64,000 nucleotides of DNA from Erinaceus europaeus (lineage: Eukaryota; Chordata; Mammalia; Eulipotyphla; Erinaceidae). Within the stretch, counting starts at the first letter, position 1; the number at the start of each line of letters is the position of its first letter. The notes beneath the pieces were generated by a model. The model saw nothing but the letters and a program-made list of their open reading frames with translations, did no database searches and was not told the origin of the DNA. Position numbers and translations under genes: made by a program. Of this stretch, positions 25,854-38,151 are shown one piece after another. The stretch spans positions 109,898,378 to 109,962,377 of the forward strand of contig NC_080171.1 in NCBI RefSeq assembly GCF_950295315.1, read 5' to 3'.

Positions 25854-26001
25854 TTTTTTAATATTTTATATATTAATGAGAAACATAGGGGAGAGAGAGA
25901 GAGAACCAGACATCACTCTGGTACATGTGTAGGGGATTGAACTTGGGACTTCATGCTTCAGAGTCCAATGTTTTATCCACCGTGCCACTTCCCAGACCAC
26001 A
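25854..26001 (-). mobile_element. Type 3 SINE (antisense) close to a splice donor
   Basis: 'aaccagacatcactctggta', 'gggattgaacttgggacttc' and 'ccgtgccacttcccagacca' are the reversed body and head of a type 3 SINE. Its 5' head lies 37 bases inside the intron from the donor at 26038. Confidence 0.92.
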
Positions 26002-26038
26002 ATAATCACATTTTTAATATAACACATTACAGCTTTAC

Positions 26039-26242
26039 CTGAATTAAGATGTAAGATGAGTCTTCCATTAACTAACTCCAAGGTGATGCTTTTGCCATTT
26101 TGTCCTTCTCTGTAGAGTAGAATCCCATCAGCCTGCCTGGTTTTAAATTTCAAAGAAATGACATCTTTTGAGGAGTTCATGGATTTCTCATTAAATGTGT
26201 ATAGCAAGGAACTTTTTCCATCAAAATTAACCATCTTAGATC
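26039..26242 (-). CDS. CNTNAP5: CNTNAP5 exon (probably exon 5): start of laminin-G 1
   Basis: A 204 bp minus-strand exon with acceptor 'atcttttattgtag' and donor 'gtaaag'. It takes one base from the exon at 37261 (A+GA = Arg) and leaves one. It reads [20 protein letters not shown], then [38 protein letters not shown] and ends LNS. 'F-G-SSLLY-FN' and '[12 protein letters not shown]' are the opening strands of Caspr laminin-G 1. The following 'GK...' in the open frame is intron. Confidence 0.95.
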
Positions 26243-26744
26243 CTACAATAAAAGATATTAAAATGACCTAAATATAACATATATTTATTAGTTAAATGAA
26301 ATGGCTAAGTTGGCAAACACATATGCATACATAGTATATCTCTGATTTGCTTAGTGTGAGAAAATACAGTACTGTTAATTTCCTCCAGAGATATTGGAAG
26401 GTAATACATGAGTGCAACAGTTTGGCTTCTCTGACATTTTCCCCAAAATGCATGAGATAAAGTATCAGTGTCACCCCACATAAATGTCTTAATTGTGAGC
26501 AAGTAATTTGAGTTTTAACAACTTTCAAAAAGCAGTCACTTTATTATATTTTTCTCTAATTCTAAGTCTCATATACAAATGTACATATAATTTACCAAAT
26601 GTTATTGTATCCTCATAAAAGAGGGTCTTTACTAAGCAGAAGAGGAACAGTAATTCTATGCTGTGCCTATAGACTACTCTGAAGGTCATTTGACAGGCAT
26701 ACAGGCCAACTGTAATGCTACCCTTTCTCTCAACTTTCTTTTTG

Positions 26745-26990
26745 TGTTTTATTAGTGATTTAATAATGATCCACAAGATTGTAGGACAAAAGGGATACAA
26801 TTCCACACAATTCCTACTACCTGAGTTTCACATCCCATCTCCATTGGAAGCTTCCCTATTTTTATCCCTCTGGGAGTATGGAGCAAAGATCTCTATGAGG
26901 TGCAGAAGATGGGAGGTCTGGTTTCTGTAATTGCTTCTTCTCTGGACATGTGCTACATTTGATGAACAATCCATACCCCCGTCTCTTAAC
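26745..26990 (-). mobile_element. L1 3'-UTR fragment (antisense)
   Basis: 'gggatacaattccacacaat', 'tccctctgggagtatggagc' and 'tttctgtaattgcttcttct' in reversed L1 3'-UTR order, diverged. Confidence 0.7.
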
Positions 26991-27334
26991 TTTCTAATAG
27001 TGCCTTCTCTTTCCAACACAAGTTCATTTGCATTCAGTTAAAAAAGATCTTGAAAAAGCAATTTTAGCATTAATGTAAAAAGTCATTCAAAAGCAACTGA
27101 AGATAGAGTAGTAACCAAATCAATTTATATTATCCAGAAGAAAAGCTTATATTTTTTCACATTTCAGTAGTAAAATGCAAAGATGTAATTGTTTTTGGAA
27201 AATATTTGTGTAATAAACATAAGTGTACAAAAAGTCTGAAATTATGGAACTTAAGTCTTTCAAGCTAACAATATTATAGTGCTTACTTTGCCTAAATTTT
27301 GGCTCCTCAAATTAAAAAAAAATTGTATCTCAGG

Positions 27335-27455
27335 TCTCTGAGAGTTGGCACAGTGGCAGAGTATAAGATTTGTAACTATAATGCCTCAAGTTCAATCCCC
27401 AGTACCATATATACCAGAGTGATGTTCTGTTTTTCTCTCTCAAAAATAAATAATT
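27335..27455 (+). mobile_element. Type 3 SINE (sense)
   Basis: 'gagttggcacagtggcagag', 'ttcaatccccagtaccat' and 'cagagtgatgttctg', followed by an AT-rich tail. Diverged. Confidence 0.75.
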
Positions 27456-27799
27456 CTCAAAAAATTAGTTAATTTATACTTGCTTTAATTTTTATTTAGT
27501 TCAGTTAAACTGTCTATACTTGAATGTTTACGTTCTCAACTCAAAATATTATTTATCATTCCTCTTATGGTTATTTTTTTAATTTGTATATTGATTCATG
27601 TGTGTAGTAGAAAATATGTAAGTAATTCTGTCTCCAAATTGTGTAAGTGAAATATTATCCTTCATTGAATAATTAATATGCATAATTAAAAACAATTCTG
27701 TCAAACGCAAAATAAGTCCTTAGCCTGGCTGACTGTCTATAAATTCCATGATAGTAGCAAACTAAAGCCCAGACATTTTGCCACCCTTTTTTGATTTAA

Positions 27800-27890
27800 A
27801 ATAGGTGGGAATTGTGTGGAGTTGTACTCCTCCTACCCTATGGTTTTGTTAATTTATCCTTTCTTAAATAAAAAATAAATTAAAAAAAAG
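27800..27890 (+). mobile_element. L1 3' terminus (sense), about 90 bp
   Basis: It contains only the last part of the 3' UTR: 'aggtgggaattgtgtggagt', 'cctaccctatggttttgtta', 'cctttcttaaataaaaaa'. A very short truncation. Confidence 0.85.
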
Positions 27891-27989
27891 AAAGTCCTAT
27901 CTTCCACAGGAAATAGCAAATTTAATTATTTTGTTGACCTGTCTATGGCACAATTTAATATGCTTCACTTCAGGTGACTTTGGTCTTTG

Positions 27990-28015
27990 TTTTTAAAGTG
28001 TTATTTATTTATTAG

Positions 28016-28049
<34 letters not shown>

Positions 28050-28140
28050 CCAGAGTAATGCAATGCCAGAACTTAAATTCAGGGCGTCATGCTGGAGAGA
28101 ATTCAACAATTCATCCACTGTGTGATCTACCAGACCACTA
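27990..28140 (-). mobile_element. Type 3 SINE (antisense)
   Basis: A GA run, 'accagagtaatgcaatgcca' and 'tgtgatctaccagaccacta' in reversed order, diverged. Confidence 0.7.
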
Positions 28141-28289
28141 TGCATACCCGTGAAAATTTATTTCATAGGTAAGAATCTATCAATGGTTTTATTCCTGGTT
28201 ATGCGGTTCTTTATATAAAATAAGGGGTAAGTTTTAATATAGTTTCACATTGGTTCAAATTCTGCTTTGATAAGATTTTGTTTTGACAG

Positions 28290-28565
28290 GAGTCGAAGGT
28301 AGCACAGCGGGTTAAGCGCGTGTGGTGCAAAGCACAAGGACCAGCGCTAAGGATCCCAGTTTGAGCCCCTGACTCCCCACCTGCAGGGGAGCCACTTCAC
28401 AGGCCATGAAGCAGGTCTGCAGGTGTCTTTCTCTCCTCCTCTCTGTCTTCCCCTTCTCTTTCTCTTTCCATTTCTCTCTGTCCTATCCAACAATGACATC
28501 AATGACAATAATAAAAATAACTATAACAGCAATAAAAAACAAGGGCAGCAAAAGGGAAAATAAGG
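28290..28565 (+). mobile_element. Type 1 SINE
   Basis: 'agcacagcgggttaagcgcg', B box 'agtttgagccc', 'ccacctgcaggggagccact', tail 'aaaaacaagggcagcaaaag'. Nearly full length. Confidence 0.94.
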
Positions 28566-28684
28566 ACATCTTTCAAAAATTTTTTGTTTTGACTTGATTA
28601 AGATTCATTATCAAAAGATTATTTCCCCGTATCATCTTCTTGAACTAATGCCCTGCACTCCATGGGTACATATCCATTTTTAGT

Positions 28685-28800
28685 TAACACTGAAGCAGCA
28701 CCTACTATATGTCACACACAGTGCTAGGTGCAGGCATAGAACAGGGACTGGGACAGATACACTTCAGCCTTTCCTGATCTGACAAGTGCTCTCAGAATTT
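28685..28800. mobile_element. Possible ancient L2/MIR-age repeat
   Basis: 'gcacctactatatgtcacac' followed by 'cagtgctaggtgcaggcata' resembles the widespread mammalian motif around 'cctactatgtgccaggcac', associated with L2-age repeats. Weak and short. Confidence 0.35.
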
Positions 28801-29640
28801 CTCACTTGTATGAGGAAAGAACTCATTTCAACTTAGCATCCTCAAGTCACAATAAGGGTTGCTAAGGAAACTAGGATGCTCAGGAAAGAGCAGAGTAGTT
28901 GGAATAGGAATGAAATATGTTCTCCTGCTAAGTTATCAGCCTGGTCCATGGAGAGGGGGAGGGCAGAAAAATAAGCAAAGTCCAATAAGGACCTAACAGA
29001 ACTCAAGTCAACAAAGCAGTGAAGGAGGGGCAGCAGGTGGAAAAATGACCCATTGGAATTTGTTGGAGAGATGTAGAAGTGTCTGTGGTGAGGGAGAGAT
29101 GCAATGCTTTTTATGGAGGTGAAAATTCTACTTCAAAACACTTACAGATTTGTCAGTCAATGTAACCCCAAAGAAGAAATCAAAACTAATTTTTTTAAAT
29201 AATTAAAAAGAAGGTCTCTTGCTTGATGAAAGTGTTTTGAAAGCAAGAATGCAAAAAACAAGATACTCTAGATCGCACCAATTATACAATACCCTTCACA
29301 TAAGATTTGTAAATAGGCATTAGGAAGTAGTCAATCATGGTTAGAAAAATGAGCTGCATTGTTAATCCAGAAACCTTTCAGCTAAACCCATGTGATAAAT
29401 AAAAATACACATTATGATAAAAGATTATTACAGCAGGAAAATTTAGATTGAAAACTCAATTATAGGTCTCATTAAAGAGAATCAATTTTCTAAAATATCA
29501 CACAAATGTTAATGTACCAACTCAAATGTTTAAAAACAAAATTGGCAGGTTCATAAATATGATTTTTAAAAGACTTAGTGCTAAATTCTTAAACATTATT
29601 TGCAAAGGCAGCAGATTTTTCAAAAAAAAAAAATAGGATT

Positions 29641-29865
29641 GGCAGACCAGGTGATGGTGCACCTGGTTGAGAGTACATGCTACAATACACAAGGACCCAG
29701 GTTCAAGCCCCGGGCCCCCACCTACAGGGAGAAAGTTTCATGAATGGTGAAGCAGTGTTGAAGGTGTCTCTCTGTCTCTCTATTCCTCTCTACCTCTCCA
29801 TTCCTCTCAATTTCTGGCTGTCTCTACCCAATAAATAAATAAAGAGAGAAAATTTTAAAAAGATT
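29641..29865 (+). mobile_element. Type 2 SINE
   Basis: 'gaccaggtgatggtgcacct', B box 'ggttcaagccc', 'gaagcagtgttgaaggtgtc', tail 'caataaataaataaagagag'. Confidence 0.93.
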
Positions 29866-30774
29866 TAAAAAGTATGATTAGACATAAATATCATATTCTA
29901 GACAAAAGAGACAAACATCTGAGTCCCCCAATTTCCTGAATCAGTCTTAGAGGTTTTTCAGTTTCCAAGCCAAGGAGAAAGTGAGGTAAAATTTAGGAAA
30001 CAGAGTTCAGTCTCATATCCACAAAGAAGTATGGAGAGAAGAAAGATGGACAGAAAAAAAGAATAGTAATTTGCAACACACGCTTCTTGAGCATTCAGCA
30101 AAGTATTGATCAGTAAATGCAAGCCCATTGAAGCTTGTCAAAAATATTACAAGAAAATGTTAGCTGGAACCAGCACCCACACATATACAACAATTGCAGG
30201 TGCGCCCGTCCAACCAGCAATCCAGCACTCATTAGCACTAGACAGAGTTTCAGAAGCATTCTATTTCAGTGGCAGGAAATAACTAAATAGTGCTACTGGA
30301 ATGGCAAATGAAACAGTGCAGAAGAGACTAGAAAAGTTGAAGGTGCTGAAATTAGAATATTCTAAGATTAGGTACAAATAACCTAAAAAATAAATAAGAC
30401 ATCAATTAGGTGTATGACAAATAAATAAATAGTCTGAAATATGTTATTGATTTCTTATTTATTTTTTAGAGTCCTTTGAGGACATTAAAAAGAGAAGTTA
30501 AAAAAATCATAGAAAGGATGGCTTAAACTTTCTAAATCTGTACACTGTGATCCTAAAGATCTAAATAACCCATAAACAAATGAACAAATAAATAAACAAA
30601 GAAAAGGAATTAAAAAGAAATAAAACCAAATCACATCAGAAGTAAATTAAGGGGAGTGAAAGGGGGGCAGGGAGAGGTTTTACAAGCAGAAGAGCACAGA
30701 TACTGATGAGTGAAGACTTCTTTCCTGGAAAATATACAAATGAGAAAATAAAAGATATATATGTTAAAAGTATT

Positions 30775-30860
30775 CCAAGCTCTGGTGGAGGGATCTGTGT
30801 GGTATGCCTCTTATCCTATGGTCTTGTCAATATTTCCATTTTATAAATAATTTTTTTTAA
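30775..30860 (+). mobile_element. L1 3' terminus (sense), about 85 bp
   Basis: 'ctctggtggagggatctgtg', 'atcctatggtcttgtcaata', 'ttttataaataattttttt'. An extremely 5'-truncated copy. Confidence 0.75.
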
Positions 30861-31739
30861 ATATTCCAATCTAGATTTCATACTTTCAAAAATGAAGGCA
30901 AAATATGGATGTTTTCTTCAGCTCTACAAAAGCTGAAAAAAATTACCAGAAAATGCACAACGTAAGAAATACTAAAGAAAGTATTTGAGGCAAAAAAGAA
31001 AGTAATCCATGGAGATCTTAATCAATACAAATGAGTTAAAAAACACCAGAATTTACATATTTATATCTATATATCTAATGTGCATTTTTTAAATAATTGT
31101 ACCATAACTGAAGATTAATAATAAACTGGGAAAATGAGGAGCTTGGAAAATCCTATCTACCAAAGCAACTATGATACTGAAAAAAAATTTTGTCAAAAGC
31201 AACCATTTTGGTAGTCTACAAACTGATCAAAGACATAACAGAAATCTAGAAACATTTATTCAAAAAACATCAACTGGACTTCAGTAGAGAGAGTGGGGAA
31301 TCTATGTTGCTTTAGTCAGGGTTGCTCTAGCCTTACCAGCTTACTCTGAGCTCCTTGGCATTGACCTTCTGCCCGTGCTAGAGGGCAAAGTACATGGAAA
31401 TTCTATCCCAAATGGCACTGACAACTACAGCTATCTCAGCGACAAGAAATTAGCAAATTCCAACATAGGGGTCAGTCTGAGATTTCAGTACTAATTAAAC
31501 CAAACCTCTGATGCAATGAGATTAGTGATAAACACTGGTTTCTCTGAATAAGAGACATTTAAGTAGTGACTCAGGTGGCAAGATGCATATAGACAGGCAA
31601 AAAAAAAAAAAGTTTTCGAAGCAGGTAAACCACATGTGAAAAGCAGAAGAGGGGTTGTTGACCCAAGAAACCAATTAAAAAAAATAGGCAAGTGGATTGT
31701 AGGACAGGGATTGGCAGAGTGTGAGATAAATATCAGTCA

Positions 31740-31865
31740 TGGGAAGAGAGAGAGAGCGTCATGGTGATGCAAAAAGACTCCGATGCCTGAGGCTACAAAG
31801 CCCCAGGTTCAATCCCCTGTACCAACATAAGCCAGAACGGAGCAGTGCTCAGGTTAAAATAAAAT
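31740..31865 (+). mobile_element. Type 4 SINE
   Basis: 'atggtgatgcaaaaagactc', 'gatgcctgaggctacaaagc', 'aggttcaatcccctgtacca', 'ataagccagaacggagcagt', then 'aaaataaaataag'. Confidence 0.8.
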
Positions 31866-32829
31866 AAGAGACTATCAATCATATAGTGCTTGACAAACCT
31901 ATGAAAATTATGTTGGAAGCAAAGGAATGCTACTAAAGCTTATAAACAGGCAAACGATTATACTAAAGATGCATTTTTCCCAAGTAATTTAGCTGCAGTG
32001 TGGAAACTATAGTGTACTAATGAGTATAAACATGGAGGTCTAAATTAAGAAAGTGATTGCTATAAACCAAGTGAGTCTAGATTTGCATTGTGTGGGTGAA
32101 CTGAGCTAGAAAGAATTCAAATGATTTTGGATAGGATTTGGAAATGGAGTATTTAAAATGTGGTATTCCTTGGAGGGACAGGAACACAGATGTGTCAAGG
32201 GTGACTCTTATGCTCCTTAGATAAAGTTCTTGATGAATAACTGAATCATGAACTGAGACAAGGGATACTGGAAAAAGAATGGGTGATGGTGGTGATGGGT
32301 AGTAAGCCTGCTCAGGAAGCAATCTGGGACTTGAGGAATTATATGTATTTGTCTGAGAACAATGTCACTGAGAGAGACCATCTCTCTCTCTCTCTCTTTT
32401 TATGGGTTCTATTGTCCAATTCTGTGATTCTTTAGATACCACAGGTCATTACGAGCTTCACATTCTGATAACAAATGATAAGAAACCCACCAAATTTATT
32501 ATTATATGTCTAAATTAACTTAGTTGCAATAACTCAACCCAATGTTGCTTGTCCTGCTATACTTTATTAGATATGCACTTACATGTTTCTCAAGTGAAAT
32601 CCTGTGTAAGTACCGTGTGCTAACCGACTGTGTCACTGGGGCTCCATCTCAAGTGAAATTCTTAACTGCACTCCTTTAGGTGAAATTACTTGCTAATATC
32701 TTTAACTTGGGAAGTGGTTAAAATAAATCAGTGAGCACTTGTGTAACAAATTCAGTGCAAATTAAATGAAATAGGATAAAATTAAAGTCCACTTGATGCA
32801 AAGTTATGACATTGTCCTACTTCATATGC

Positions 32830-33230
32830 TAAAGTTGATAATTATGGGATATATACTCATGAAAATACTGCTCAGCTACAAGAAACAATGAAATTTTCTA
32901 CTTGATACCAGCTGGGTAGAACTTGAATAAATCATGTTAAATGAAATAAGACAGAACAAGTAAGTCAAATACTGGTGATGGCACTCATATGTGGGACTTA
33001 GTAAACAAAGAAAAGGAAATCATAGAGTAAGACTTTATGACTATGGTCTATTGCAAAAGATCCAAGAACCTTCAAGGGAGGCCCTTATAAACAGGTTGAG
33101 GACATCTATGATAGAGGAAGTTGTCAATTTATGGAGGGTGAGCTGTGCTGTCATCTGAAATGAGAAGATAAGAAACTGCACCCCTGTGACAGTCTCATAA
33201 ATCAACATTTCCCCAAATTAAAAAAAAAAG
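32830..33230 (+). mobile_element. L1 3' end (older type, sense)
   Basis: 'ataccagctgggtagaactt', 'ttaaatgaaataagacagaa' and 'ggcactcatatgtgggactt' are the ORF2-to-3'-UTR junction text typical of mammalian L1. It ends in 'aacatttccccaaattaaaa' and an A-run. Confidence 0.75.
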
Positions 33231-33367
33231 GCAACTTAACAACAATGAAGAGCTAAGTGAAGGATGAAATTGGGAGAATTTTCCAGTGTCCAGAAGAGGA
33301 GACCTGCATCATGTCATTAATTTGGAATTGATAAGACAGTTAATAAAAGTTGGCAAAAAAAAAAAAA

Positions 33368-33515
33368 ATGGGGCTAGAGAGATAGTACAATGGTTATGTA
33401 GAAGAAGTGTCATGCCTGAGACTCTGAGGCCCCAGGTTCAACCATGAGCTCTCGCGTCTCTCTCTCTCCCTCTCCCTTTGCCCCTCTCATTAAAATAAAA
33501 TAAAATAATGTTTAA
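33368..33515 (+). mobile_element. Type 4 SINE
   Basis: 'gggctagagagatagtacaa', 'catgcctgagactctgaggc', 'ccaggttcaaccatgagctc', a CT run and tail 'ttaaaataaaataaaataat'. The 'ataagccagagc' part is deleted. Confidence 0.8.
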
Positions 33516-34569
33516 GAAATAAAATAAATTTTAAAAAGTTCACAAAAGTGAATAAACATCCAAAGAGAAATATTATTAGAGTAAAACACAAATCTTCGAA
33601 AGAGTGTGTGGGGGGGGTATAGAATGTAGATGGATGAGATTATAGGAGACAGGAGAGAAACTATAAAACATGGTGGAGCAATGGAGAGATTCACAGGAGA
33701 TTCTGATGATCTATCTCTACTCTGTCCCAATCCTAGAAATAGGAAAAGGATCTTCAGGTACAGGAAATACACATGCCAAGCCAAGAAGTCATGAACATGC
33801 ATGTTTATAGGAGTAGTGGATATCAATGAAAATGAAACAAACAAACAAAAAAACTGAAAAGATAATTTGCCTCTAAGAGACATTACATACTAAGATAATC
33901 AAGCTGGGCATTTTCTCAACTTAAACAGATCACTGAAAATAAATATGAAAAAGAAAGGTAATAATGATCCCTCTGGCTAGAATCCATAGCACATTAAATA
34001 GCTATGAAAAAGAACACAAACTGCTATCCTTTGCAGATTGCTCCTATTAGTAACAGAAATAAAGATGATCAGAGCCACTATCATTATAGGACATTCTTTA
34101 TGCTATGTTACTAGTAGTGGTAATTATTGTCTTTCTACATTTTTATCTAAGATCCCCTTGTGATCAACAACTTATGTTTACTGAATTTAAAATGCACATA
34201 GGTTCCAACTGCACAATCAACTGTCTTTTTCTGGGGACCAGACATGAAGCTTTAATCTTTCTTGTACTGATCCCAAGGAACTGGAGTAATAAGTCCTCAC
34301 AAAGAACATCAAGCTAATGGCAAATCCCCATCAAAGAGCTTGCTAAGCTTTGAAGTCACTGAACCTGAAGCTGTTTCCAGAGTAATGGGAGAAAGAGACG
34401 CTAATTTCATGGGATCAAAGAGTAACTATTAGGCATCCCGGCTGTGGCAGCCATGAGCACATTCAATATTCAGAGACTCAAGAAACAGAAAGACAGAAAG
34501 AAAGGGAGAAAGGTAAGGAGAAGAGAAGAAAGAGAAAGATAGAAAGAGAGAAGAGGAAAAAAAATTACC

Positions 34570-34850
34570 AATGGCGGAGTCAGGTGGTAGCGCAGTGGGT
34601 TAAGGGCACATGGTGCAAAGCACAAGGACTGGCGTAAGGATCCCAGTTTGAGCCCCCGGCTCCCCACCTGCAGGGAAGTCGCTTCACAAGCGGTGAAGCA
34701 GGTCTGCAGGTGTCTGTCTTTCTCTCCCCCTCTCTGTTTTCCCCTCCTCTCTCCATTTCTCTCTGTCCTATCTAACAACGACGACATCAATAACAACAAC
34801 AACAATAAAAAAAACAAGGGCAACAAAATGGAAAACAAATAAATATTAAA
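34570..34850 (+). mobile_element. Type 1 SINE
   Basis: 'caggtggtagcgcagtgggt', B box 'agtttgagccc', 'cacctgcagggaagtcgctt', tail 'aaaaaacaagggcaacaaaa'. Full length and little diverged. Confidence 0.95.
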
Positions 34851-35264
34851 AAAAGAAAAAGAAAATTACTAATGGGGAGGGGAGTTGATAGCAAAGTAGC
34901 ACTATCTCTTCAAAACGTTTCAGTAAACCATAAATTCTAGAAAGCAGAGACAGGTTAGAAAACTAAGATAATTGCTGCACTAGAAGGAAGATGAAGCTGA
35001 GGCTGAATGTGAACCTTGATTCTAGAATGAGGTTGCATGAGTAAGCTTCACATTCACAAACCACTCATAGTCGATGGGATTACCAAAATGGAGGTGATAA
35101 TGCTGCTCTTCAAAAACTCGCTACACCGCCCATTACCCATGACTATCCCTCCCCATCCCCAAACCAACAGAACTCCAAATTCTACTCTAGGTAGCCTACA
35201 TATCTCCTACTTTTCACTACTCCTGACATTCATTTTGAAAACTTAGTGTTCTAAGCTTTTCTTT

Positions 35265-35475
35265 TCTTTTTTTTAGAATTTTTTTTATTTAATTAATTTA
35301 TTATTGGATAGAGACACAGAGAAAATGAGAGGCAAGGGAGAGATAGAAAGGGAGACAGAGACACCTGCAGCCCTGCTTCACCACTCATGAAGCTTTCCCC
35401 CTGCAGGTGGGGACCAGGGGCTTGAACTTGGGTCCTTGCCCACTGTGATGTGTGTGCTCAACCAGCCTGGCCCTT
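35265..35475 (-). mobile_element. Type 2 SINE (antisense)
   Basis: 'tattattggatagagacaca', 'gcttcaccactcatgaagct', 'gcaggtggggaccaggggct', 'tgctcaaccagcctggccc'. Confidence 0.93.
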
Positions 35476-35579
35476 AAACTTTCTTTTTCAGTCCAAATAA
35501 CTGATCACTTGATTCCCCATGCCCCAACAATCATGTTACAATATTATTCAGCTGTTTGCAAATTTGTCACTTCTCATAA

Positions 35580-35775
35580 TTTTTTTTCTTTCTCCTCCTC
35601 CTCCTCCACTTCTTCCTCCCCCTCTCGCTCCCCCTCCTCTTTCTCCTTCTTCTTTTCCAAAGCACTGCTCAGTTCTGGCTTACGGTGGTATGGGGGAATT
35701 GAAACTGAGACCTCTGGTGCCTCAGGTATGAAAGCCGTTGCATATCCATTATGCTGTATCCCCACCCCTTCTTAG
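35580..35775 (-). mobile_element. Type 4 SINE (antisense) with a pyrimidine tract
   Basis: A CTC/TTC-rich tract (35583-35658) precedes 'aaagcactgctcagttctgg', 'gtggtatgggggaattgaaa' and 'ggtgcctcaggtatgaaagc', the reversed type 4 body. Confidence 0.75.
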
Positions 35776-35939
35776 AAAATATTAACAAAGAAAGTCAATG
35801 ATTTCAAAATTCTTAATTGAAAAGTGAGGGACTAAAGAAGCAGATGTCTAAATAGTATAGTAGTGATGAATGCCAAATTAAAAAAAAGATTTTAAATACT
35901 AAAGCTGACATGTAGTCGCTCTTGAAAACACCCTAATTT

Positions 35940-36085
35940 CTTTTTTAAATTATTATTACTTATTAATGAGAAAGGAGAGAGAAAGAACCAGACATCACTC
36001 TGATACATGTGCTGCTAGGGATTGAACTCAGGACCTCATGCTTGAGAATCTAGTGACTTAGCCATTGTGCCACCTTCCAGACCAC
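35940..36085 (-). mobile_element. Type 3 SINE (antisense)
   Basis: 'aaccagacatcactctgata', 'gggattgaactcaggacctc' and 'tgtgccaccttccagaccac' in reversed order. Confidence 0.92.
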
Positions 36086-36464
36086 AACACCTTAATTTCT
36101 TTAAGTTTCAGTTTCTTCTTCCTTAGAAGAAGTGAAGTTACTACTATGCTAACTTCTTCCAGCTGGTAAAGGCGTGAAATGAGGAAATGCAGGAAGAAGA
36201 ATATGGTACATTAGACATTCTGCATGTAGCAAATATAAGAATTTCACTTTCCTACAAAACTAATGCTTGTAAGTCTGAAGGAACAATCCTGAACAAATCT
36301 CAGCCTCATAAGCTGTCTCTATGTGATATATTATTTTGGTTTTTTTCCAGTATTCCAGAAGATTATTTTAATTAGTTTTCCTTTCATTTTAGTTTAAGGA
36401 ATGCCAACCAGTATATTGCAGATTTTCAAAACGGCAACTATAGAATTGATTCCTCATACTTTTC

Positions 36465-36660
36465 TTTATAACTTTATTTTATTTGGTAGAAGAGAGATAA
36501 GTTGAGAGGGAGAGATAGAGAGAGAAAGAGAGACAGAGAGACACCTGCAGCACTGTGTCACTATTCATGAAGCTTTCCCCCTGCAGGTGGAGGCTGGGGG
36601 CTTGAACCTAGGTTGTTGTGCGTGGTACTTCCTGTACTTAACCAGGTGCACCCCCACTTG
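36465..36660 (-). mobile_element. Type 2 SINE (antisense)
   Basis: 'gagacacctgcagcactgtg', 'ttcatgaagctttccccctg', 'acttaaccaggtgcacccc'-type end in reversed order. Confidence 0.85.
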
Positions 36661-37237
36661 CCTTCCCCCATACTTTTCTTTGAATACTCTTACCCTTATG
36701 TGTTTGCTCACATTGGTTGCCCGCTTTGCTATGTTAATTATCAGTGGAGGTAAAAAAAAAAAAAAAGAGAGAGAAGCCATTTTATGTAAATGATGTTTCA
36801 CACATGAAAGCAAAAATGAAGTGAAAATACACTGTGCAAAGAAAAGTTCCATGGGGATGTAAGTAGAGAAAAGTATAGGGGGAATAAAATCATCATGAAC
36901 TCTATGGAAGACCAGGACATCTGCACCCGAGCCATCTGTGTCCCAACGAAGGTCATCTCAATGTCAGGAAAGAGTACCACCAGTCAGAGTAAATTACGGC
37001 TGCTGTTTGAACCCTGTTGATGTTATGAAGCAATTAGTGTAAAGCACCCACTCTGCTAAACTCTAGGAATCTAAAATTGTATGACTTAGTTCAGAAACGC
37101 TTCTGAATTTAACCATAAAATCAATAAAGACAGAAAATCAAAACTTTCCATTGTAAAAAAACAGGTTTCACATAAACAAGTATTTCGTTAGGTTTTCCGT
37201 TTGCTTTTTCTAACATGACTTGTGAACATTGATTTCA

Positions 37238-37459
<222 letters not shown>

Positions 37460-37539
37460 TCATTATCTGATATGCCTATGTGCAACAGACATTCCACTTT
37501 GTTAATATGCAGATGACTGCCAGCTTTAAAGATGCTTTG

Positions 37540-37860
37540 GTAGGGGGTTGGGGGTAGCACACCTGTTAATCGAACATAGCGCAAAGCACAAGCATGAGCT
37601 CAAGAATTCCAGTTCGAGCTCCTGGTTTCCCACCGGTAGGGGCGTTGCTTCACAATCAGTGAAGCAGGTCTTTAGGTGTCTTTCACTCTCCCTCTCTGTC
37701 TTCCCCTCCTCTTGCAATTTCTCTGTGTCTGATCCAGCAGCAACAACAACAATAATAGCAACAATAACAGCAATGGTGAAGAAACAAAAAAAGATGTCCT
37801 CCAGGAGCAGTGGATATGAATCGAGCCCCAGCGATAACCCTGGGGGCAAAGAAGAAGGAA
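37540..37860 (+). mobile_element. Type 1 SINE with 3' extension
   Basis: 'ggggtagcacacctgttaat', B box 'agttcgagctc', 'ggtaggggcgttgcttcaca', CAA tail, then extension 'gagcagtggatatgaatcga' and 'gataaccctgggggcaaaga'. Its A-rich end grew into the purine tract that follows. Confidence 0.9.
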
Positions 37861-38151
37861 GAGGAGGAGGGGTTGGGGGAGGGGAGAGGGAGGGGGAGGG
37901 GAGAGGGAGAGGAGGAGGAGGAAGAGAAAAAGAAGAGGAGGAGGAGGAGGAAGAAGGAAGAGAAGAAGAGGAGGAGGAGGAAGGAGGAAGAGAAGGAGGA
38001 GGAGGAGAAGAAGAAGGAGGAGGAGGAGGAGGAGAAGGAGGAGAAGGAGAAGAAGAAGGAGAAGAAGAAGAAGAAGAAGAAGAAGAAGAAGAAGAAGAAG
38101 AAGAAGAAGAAGAAGAAGAAGAAGAAGAAGAAGAAGAAGAAGAAGAAGGAC
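37846..38151 (+). repeat. Purine tract, (GGA)n/(GAA)n, about 300 bp
   Basis: Over 300 bases containing almost only A and G: irregular GGA/GGGA/GAA mixtures, then about 29 uninterrupted GAA units (roughly 38060-38148). The gene-sense strand is a polypyrimidine tract. It lies about 440-740 bases upstream of the exon-4 splice acceptor. The long Glu/Lys- or Ser-rich open frames over it are artefacts of composition. Confidence 0.98.

Noticed and set aside
33512..33883. Minus-strand open frame of 123 residues
   Set aside because: AT-rich and hydrophobic, over unremarkable intron and a SINE tail, with no domain or splice support.
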